This document shows, piece after piece, positions 9,501 through 13,242 of a stretch of DNA of 13,242 bases. Position 1 is the stretch's first letter. Every line of letters begins with the position of its first letter. The stretch spans positions 1-13,242 of the forward strand of contig CALSCQ010002718.1 in assembly GCA_943704525.1 (NCBI GenBank). The letters are read 5' to 3'. Made by a program: the position numbers and the translations under genes. This DNA comes from Pigoraptor vietnamica. Lineage: Eukaryota > Opisthokonta > Filasterea. The notes under the pieces were generated by a model. That model saw only the letters and a program-made list of their open reading frames with translations. It searched no databases and was not told the DNA's origin.

Positions 9501-10093
9501 ACGGTGCACAGCGGAGCTCCCGCCGCTCTTCCAACGCGAAGCTCCCGTCCCGCGTGTCGTCGATGGCGCGATCGATGAACAAGATTGCGCCAGAGTGCGT
9601 GGAGGACCCCGTCGCTGAGAGAGAGGTCGAGGGTGCGGCCGCCGAGGTCCCCGCTGCGCCCGCGGCCGATGTGCCCGCCGAACGACGCATGTCTCGACTA
9701 AGCAGCGTGGCCTCGACCGACGCCCCCGCCGAACGGCGCGTGTCGCGACTCGGCAGCGTCGCCTCCATCATTCTGAACGTGGCCGTTGGGACGTTCGGAG
9801 GGCCGTCACTCAGCGCGGCGTATGCGCGGCCCATACTCGGCGTGCCGCAGGACGCCAAGGAGCAGCCGTTGCCTGATGAGGACGACGAGCAGCAGAACTA
9901 CGACGACATTCTCTCGGACAGCCCCGTCGGCAACGGCGCGGCTGGGGAGCACGGGGAAGGCGACGACTGCAGTGAGGACGACGTCGATGTGGTCGAGGTC
10001 TGCAACGAGATCATGGCCGAAACTGACGGCGACTTTGCGGGGCGTAGTGGCGATGGACAAGTCACTGTTGACATTGCGCACGAGCGAGAGTGA
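6550..10093 (+). CDS. Twelve-helix membrane protein from two homologous modules; family not recognised
   Basis: Exons 6550-8796 and 8942-10093 give 1132 residues. ATG 6550 is the first in-frame ATG and has a strong context (AAAATGG). The N-terminal ~200 residues are Ala/Asp-rich. Module 1 (about 204-425) has six hydrophobic segments near 240-258, 271-288, 304-322, 329-345, 359-378 and 402-420. A Ser-rich linker follows (about 435-645). Module 2 (about 650-871) repeats the same six segments. Shared landmarks are TFE-x-WF, VYFQL, ID[LV]RLF-x-x-DRL, IYY or VYY, and VILL. From TFE to DRL the copies align gap-free at a constant offset of 446 residues. The tail (about 880-1132) is Ser/Arg-rich, then acidic, with RRxS motifs at S925, S945, S1000 and S1017. 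I cannot name a family; a transporter or channel-like role is only a guess from the 6+6 design. No signal peptide is evident. Confidence 0.9.
8143..8286 (+). repeat. Short Ser-rich repeats in the inter-module linker
   Basis: SGMESLSV (residue 532 on) and NGMDSLSV (571 on) are near-copies within a Ser/Ala-rich linker, bracketed by GRPPLRASA and ASLEGRPPVNP. A weaker third form (TSDSLSLSS) lies downstream. They suggest local duplication in a disordered region. Confidence 0.7.
8797..8941 (+). other. Only intron found in the duplicated membrane protein gene
   Basis: The donor GTGTGT follows the codons ACG TTC GAG and the acceptor AACGCAG ends at 8941; CTAAC at 8913-8917 is the likely branch site. 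Phase 0. Splicing gives RTFE-WWFVMIQ, which matches HTFE-FWFLVVQ in module 1, where the same bases ACGTTCGAG (7450-7458) run on without an intron. Confidence 0.92.
9668..9769 (+). repeat. Tandem 51-base coding repeat in the C-terminal tail
   Basis: Two adjacent 17-residue units read DVPAERRMSRLSSVAST and DAPAERRVSRLGSVASI. The bases differ mainly at third codon positions, so the protein sequence looks conserved. Each unit contains an RRxS motif, the consensus favoured by protein kinase A-type enzymes. Confidence 0.88.
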
Positions 10094-10495
10094 GGCGCCG
10101 ACTGTCGCCGCGACGGCGCGTGTTTGTGGCGCGTTGCGTTTTGTTATTTCATTTCTATCGTTATCGTTGAACTTTTGGGGGCAGGAACTCCAAACAGAGC
10201 CACTTTTGGCAATAACATTATCTTCATAAAAAAAAAAACGACCTCCACATTGAATCATCTCGTCGCTTACTCGCGCTTTCGGGCTTCCATCGCATTCGAG
10301 CCTGATACGTACGATTCTTTCCGCAAGCGAGCGCAGGACTAGCGCCGGCTCGTCCAACGGCGCTGTTGTGTGGAAGACAATTGCCCGTTACATGTGTCGG
10401 AAGATATAGGCGCACAGGCTCAGGCTCACACGCAGCCCCGGAAGCCGGCGGGCCGGGGCTGCTACAGTAGCCGCCTGGCAGTCGGCTGGGGCGGA
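10094..10495. other. Gene-poor spacer after the membrane protein gene
   Basis: No gene is seen here. It holds a run of 12 A (10228-10239) about 135 bases after the stop codon, near the likely 3' end of the transcript, then mixed sequence, then the hairpin listed at 10432-10462. Frames on both strands are short and without features. Confidence 0.55.
10432..10462. repeat. GC-rich hairpin, 10-bp arms
   Basis: GCAGCCCCGG (10432-10441) and CCGGGGCTGC (10453-10462) are perfect inverted repeats separated by 11 bases. It lies between the 3' end of the membrane protein gene and the minus-strand gene remnant, so it could mark a transcript end, but no function can be assigned. Confidence 0.8.
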
Positions 10496-10909
10496 CTAAT
10501 TTATTAGAACTGAAGGGCGCCTGTACCCCCTGTCCCCTCGGCCTAATTTAGGCATAGTGCCCTGTCCGAAGTGGTGCAGTTGTCGCTGTGATCGGCGCCT
10601 CCGTTCGCCTTCGCAATAGTGTGGAACACGTGCTGATCGTTGTTGAGGAAGAAGCCGACATTGGCGAGTCGGTTCTTGTACGTCTTGGGCGACATCGACC
10701 CGGCGACGAAGGCCGTCGCCAGTGCTGGCGGTATCCGTGTCCTGCAGTCTGTGGCTGCGCTCGCGCCACTTCTTGACGATCTTGTCCTCGCGCGCGCCTT
10801 TAATTTCTTGCATTCCGGCCGAAGTCGAAGCGGCCTCGTCGTCGGCGTCCACTGTCTTCTTCCAGTATAATACGCCTTGTTGCGCGACGGTGACTTTGCT
10901 TTCGCCATC
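10496..10909 (-). pseudogene. Frame-broken gene remnant with HNH-like motif
   Basis: Read on the minus strand, one frame gives VTVAQQGVLYWKKTVDADDE and REDKIVKKWRER, then another frame gives VAGSMSPKTYKNRLANVG and HVFHTIAKANGGADHSDN. After that the first frame resumes as HHFGQGTMPKLGRGDRGY and stops at 10496. Each piece looks like real protein and its shadow in the competing frame is Arg/Pro-rich. The changes of frame fall near 10720 and 10579. No ATG is in frame with the first piece; MAKAKS at 10908 is in the middle frame. The His-x5-NGG-x-DH-x-DN pattern resembles HNH-type endonuclease-like small proteins, but I cannot confirm the family. No good splice sites explain the shifts, so decay or base-calling indels are the options. 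Confidence 0.5.
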
Positions 10910-11087
10910 GTCCGCTGTTCTGAGGTTGCAAGGCTTCGAGGGGTGAGACTTGGGTCGCCGAAGAGCGTGCTGCTGGGTGGTGTGTGTGGGGACGGTGTCC
11001 AGGCGCGAAACGCGGGCTTTGCGCTTGTCGGTGTCAATGTGAGCACCCGATTCCCCTCCGAATGTTCGATCAGCGCGATCAGTCCGA

Positions 11088-11203
11088 ATGGCGCGTCTCA
11101 AGAAGTGTGGCGAGTGTCGGTACGTGAGGTACTGCTCCCGGCCCGCGACTGCCAGCGTGCGGCCTGGGCTATGCACAAGCGGGAATCGGCGCTCTGCTAT
11201 TAA
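11088..11203 (+). pseudogene. Broken MYND-type zinc finger remnant
   Basis: Frame from ATG 11088 reads KKCGECRYVRYCSR. The next part, DCQRAAWAMHKRESALCY and a stop at 11201, is in another frame. Joined, the spacing of Cys, YCS, CQ, W, HK and Cys matches the second half of a MYND zinc finger, a domain that binds proline-rich partner peptides. The break is at about 11139-11146 and is equivalent to a net gain of two bases. The first Cys pair expected upstream is not clearly visible, so the 5' part is lost, spliced from elsewhere, or diverged. A further frame continues as LPYPVDHYIQTKCGRKYAFH (about 11248-11320) and may belong to the same old gene. It overlaps a minus-strand open frame that I regard as a shadow. 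Confidence 0.55.
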
Positions 11204-11339
11204 GGCGGCGTTGCAGCTCTGACCGAGCAACGAGCCCGATTGCGGCAAACGCTACTTCCCTATCCAGTCGACCACTACATTCAAACAAAGTGCGGCCGCA
11301 AGTACGCGTTCCACGTTCTGGTGACAAGAGGCGCCTGAA

Positions 11340-11751
11340 CTTCGGCGTACTGGTAAGTCATGCTTCTTTTCATGGCCTGCCGCGCGTTCGCCCATTTTTT
11401 CGAACGCGGACGATCAGCGAAACCGAGCCGCGGGCCAACTCGAAAGCCCTCCTCGTCGGCGAACAGGGCCGGGCCAGTTGCAGCAGGTACCTCAAGCCTA
11501 ATGGTCAGCGCGCGCTGGGCTCGTCTGACAGTCGGTTGGGTAAGAATAATTAAGGTTTATTGCGCTGAACTGTTCCGTCGGCTGTGGTCTTCGTTGTGGG
11601 CTTGGCCTTTCCTTTCTCTCGTCCGAATGCTTTTCTTTTTTCTTTTCTCCTTCAGGCCTTCACTTTATTGTTTGTTTGCCTGCACTTTGCGGCGGTATGC
11701 CATGCGAATCGGATGAGATTCATTGCCGTACGCAGTCCGTCTGTATTGATA
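11340..11751. other. Gene-free stretch, T-rich toward its end
   Basis: No convincing coding sequence. Positions 11620-11680 are pyrimidine-rich and the last part up to 11760 is AT-rich, fitting the 3' flank of the minus-strand gene that ends at 11752. Frames on the plus strand are short, Arg-rich and without domains. Confidence 0.5.
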
Positions 11752-12423
11752 TTAGAATATGCGAATCATTAACGGACGCGCGTTGTATGCGTTGACGGTC
11801 ATGGTCACAAGCGCGGCGAGCGCGGCACAACAGAGAGCGACGAGCAACGCGAGGGCAATGGTTGTGCCGATGATGCGCAGGACCGTGCCGGCATTGGCGA
11901 CACTCCTTTCCAGACTAAGATTCGCGGCATCATCATCATCGCAACGATGGCTAGTGACTAGAAGCGTGGCCGCCTCGTACAGGAAGTAGGGCTCCCCGCT
12001 GGTAGAGTTGCGCGCGTCGTCCGTTGCATTGCCAATGGGCGGTACAAGGCGGTAGGCCGGGGAGCGCTCAAAGCACGATGTGACGGGTATGTGCGGCCGA
12101 CCCGGTGTGGCGGTGAAGACGTTCGCTCCGGCCCCCAATCGCCGGATATTTTGGACCTCAAACTCGCTGAGGCACCCGCTGCAGGCCGTGCCGCTGCAGC
12201 AGATGTAACCAACGACAGCGCAATCGCAAGTTGCTTTCACCTTCGTGTCTGCTTGATGCGGCGGATATGTGCCGGACAGCTGGGCTGCCGCGCAGTTTCG
12301 GATGACTGTTTCGCTGCCGATTGCGACGATGACGACGACGAGTAATGCGGCGGCACTGGTGCCAGTGCTCGCAGCACCGCGCGGCCGTAATGCTGCTGAA
12401 CGGCTGGAGCGGAGGGTCGACAT
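11752..12423 (-). CDS. Small cysteine-rich protein with two membrane segments, unrecognised
   Basis: An uninterrupted 223-residue frame starts at ATG 12423; upstream in-frame sequence offers only a TTG. An Arg/Ser/Ala-rich N-terminus precedes a hydrophobic segment (about 22-37). A presumed lumenal or extracellular domain of about 145 residues follows, then a strong membrane segment (about 184-210, TTIALALLVALCCAALAALV) and a short basic end (RPLMIRIF). The ectodomain has clustered cysteines (CDCAVVGYICCSGTACSGC, plus two later), likely disulphides, and possible N-glycosylation sites (NATD, NSTS, NLSL). A run of four Asp is encoded by a GAT-type repeat (about 11930-11940). No family recognised. 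The lack of introns contrasts with the three plus-strand genes. A TATA box and an inverted repeat lie upstream. Confidence 0.7.
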   Translation of the reverse strand: MSTLRSSRSAALRPRGAASTGTSAAALLVVVIVAIGSETVIRNCAAAQLSGTYPPHQADTKVKATCDCAVVGYICCSGTACSGCLSEFEVQNIRRLGAGANVFTATPGRPHIPVTSCFERSPAYRLVPPIGNATDDARNSTSGEPYFLYEAATLLVTSHRCDDDDAANLSLERSVANAGTVLRIIGTTIALALLVALCCAALAALVTMTVNAYNARPLMIRIF

Positions 12424-12480
12424 GACACAGTCAGTTATGCCGTTGTCACTGATTTCAAATATGGCGGTCCCGTCACGGGG

Positions 12481-12506
12481 CAACTCAGTCTATGGAGACT
12501 GAGTTG
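12481..12506. promoter_or_regulatory. Perfect 10-bp inverted repeat upstream of the minus-strand gene
   Basis: CAACTCAGTC (12481-12490) and GACTGAGTTG (12497-12506) are exact inverted copies with a 6-base loop (TATGGA). It sits 58-83 bases upstream of ATG 12423 and just downstream of the TATA box, so it would fall near the transcription start or in the 5' leader. It may be a dimeric factor site or an RNA hairpin. Confidence 0.7.
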
Positions 12507-12538
12507 ACAATAGAGAAGATTCCTGCATGTGCCGTGTC

Positions 12539-12546
12539 TTTTTATA
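12539..12546 (-). promoter_or_regulatory. TATA box candidate
   Basis: The minus strand reads CATATAAAAAG, with TATAAAAA at 12546-12539. It is about 115 bases upstream of ATG 12423, so transcription would begin near 12515, just before the inverted repeat. It is the clearest TATA match I found next to a gene in the window. Confidence 0.55.
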
Positions 12547-12639
12547 TGCGCATTCAGTAGTCCGGCGTGACTGTCGTGAGCCGGCGAGTGCCCGGCGGAC
12601 GGGTATCTGATTGTTGCGTCACGGGCCGTGTACAGGCAG

Positions 12640-12677
12640 TCCTGTGGGGTACTCCTGTGGGGTACTCCTGTGGGTAG
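12640..12677. repeat. 13-bp tandem repeat, nearly three copies
   Basis: TCCTGTGGGGTAC occurs at 12640-12652 and 12653-12665, followed by a partial copy TCCTGTGGGTAG at 12666-12677. It lies upstream of the TATA box of the minus-strand gene (about 95-130 bases beyond it). Confidence 0.9.
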
Positions 12678-12936
12678 TCTGTGGCGGTTGTAATGAAGAG
12701 CCAGACCAATTTGGCAGTCGTGTAACTAGCACTCATTACCGGGGAACTTTTCACTGTTCGCGGCATTCACATGCCAGTAGCAGCAAGGGCGCTTATAGGG
12801 GGCATGTAACTCCGATTAATTTGAACAGTTTTTCAAATCATTCAATAGGATGACCAGACTTTCCAATTTATTCACACGGCTCGATTTCAATAGTGATTCA
12901 TACAAATCGCCACGGTGAGACATAGAGCCAATTTAG

Positions 12937-12956
12937 GCCGGCGATGGATCGCCGGC
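12937..12956. repeat. GC-rich palindrome, 9-bp arms
   Basis: GCCGGCGAT and ATCGCCGGC are perfect inverted copies separated by GG. It is flanked by AT-containing sequence and has no coding context. Confidence 0.8.
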
Positions 12957-13057
12957 AGTTCAGAACATCTTTCAGGAACTCAAAAGGGTGACGAACAAGC
13001 ATGAACATGGACTGTCAGCACGCTGCTGTCAGTTACACTAACCGCGACAAATCATAT

Positions 13058-13146
13058 CCGGCGCCAGATACGAGAACTGAAAGGTTTGCTCGCCGGGCCG
13101 GCTGACGGCGCCGGCGCCTGACTGGCCGCTGGCGGGGGCCGGCGCC
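13058..13146. repeat. Cluster of CCGGCGCC words with a 12-bp palindrome
   Basis: CCGGCGCC occurs at 13058-13065, 13111-13118 and 13139-13146. The middle copy is part of the perfect palindrome GGCGCCGGCGCC (13107-13118). The surrounding 60 bases are almost pure GC. No function is evident. Confidence 0.7.
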
Positions 13147-13242
13147 AAATCCCTGACTGAACTGTGCATGTGATAACGGCACTGCACGGGCTGTCCTCAA
13201 CCGTCCACGACTTGCCAAGGGCCGTCTTTGATGACTCGACCT

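Larger units (their letters stand above)
12678..13242. other. Terminal gene-free region
   Basis: No coding sequence can be supported on either strand. The first half is AT-rich (for example TTTTTCAAATCATTCAATAGG at 12829 on), the second half alternates with GC-rich palindromes. Possible content is regulatory DNA or degraded sequence. Confidence 0.5.

Noticed and set aside
10497-13085. Short words shared between 10.5 kb and 13 kb (AATTTAGGC, AGAACTGAA)
   Set aside because: They are nine bases long, in unclear order and without extended similarity. Chance cannot be excluded, so I do not call a repeat pair.
13033-13218. 61-codon minus-strand frame near the window end
   Set aside because: It is Arg/Ala-rich sequence produced by the GC-rich palindromes, with no motif.
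1-13242. tRNA or rRNA genes, CRISPR arrays, insertion sequences or a bacterial operon layout
   Set aside because: No T-loop and cloverleaf pattern, no spaced direct repeats and no transposase were seen. Introns and an ER-type enzyme exclude a bacterial source.

Overview
The window is nuclear DNA of a unicellular eukaryote. Three long plus-strand genes are each broken by short GT-AG introns (about 100-280 bases), with pyrimidine-rich acceptors and CTAAC/CTGAC-type branch points, one of them an exact TACTAAC at 869-875. Exons are GC-rich with G/C-ending codons, while introns and spacers carry CA, GA and poly-C tracts. Hybrid histidine kinases beside an ER glycosidase fit a free-living protist (amoebozoan, choanoflagellate, alga or similar). 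I cannot name the lineage from sequence alone.

Layout. Positions 1-2223 hold the 3' part of a hybrid sensor histidine kinase (five exons; dimerisation/phosphoacceptor, ATPase and receiver domains). Positions 2224-3014 are a low-complexity spacer with a run of 38 C and a CA-rich tract. Positions 3015-6087 hold a complete EDEM1-like GH47 alpha-mannosidase gene in a proposed nine exons, one of them an 18-base microexon. Positions 6550-10093 encode a 1132-residue membrane protein that I do not recognise. It is built from two homologous six-helix modules and has a Ser/Arg-rich cytoplasmic-type tail. Positions 10094-13242 are unlike the rest: gene-poor, richer in AT stretches and hairpins, with two frame-broken gene remnants (an HNH-like open frame on the minus strand and a MYND zinc finger on the plus strand). 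One intact intronless minus-strand gene there encodes a small cysteine-rich protein with two membrane segments, and its promoter region shows a TATA box and a perfect 10-bp inverted repeat.

The genes do not form an obvious pathway. The kinase belongs to phosphorelay signalling and the EDEM homologue to ER glycoprotein quality control. The duplicated membrane protein could be a transporter-like or scaffold protein controlled by basophilic kinases, but that is inference from repeated RRxS motifs. The most novel item is the internally duplicated membrane protein. Its two copies align without a gap for about 100 residues, and only the second copy is interrupted by an intron, exactly at the boundary of a conserved motif.
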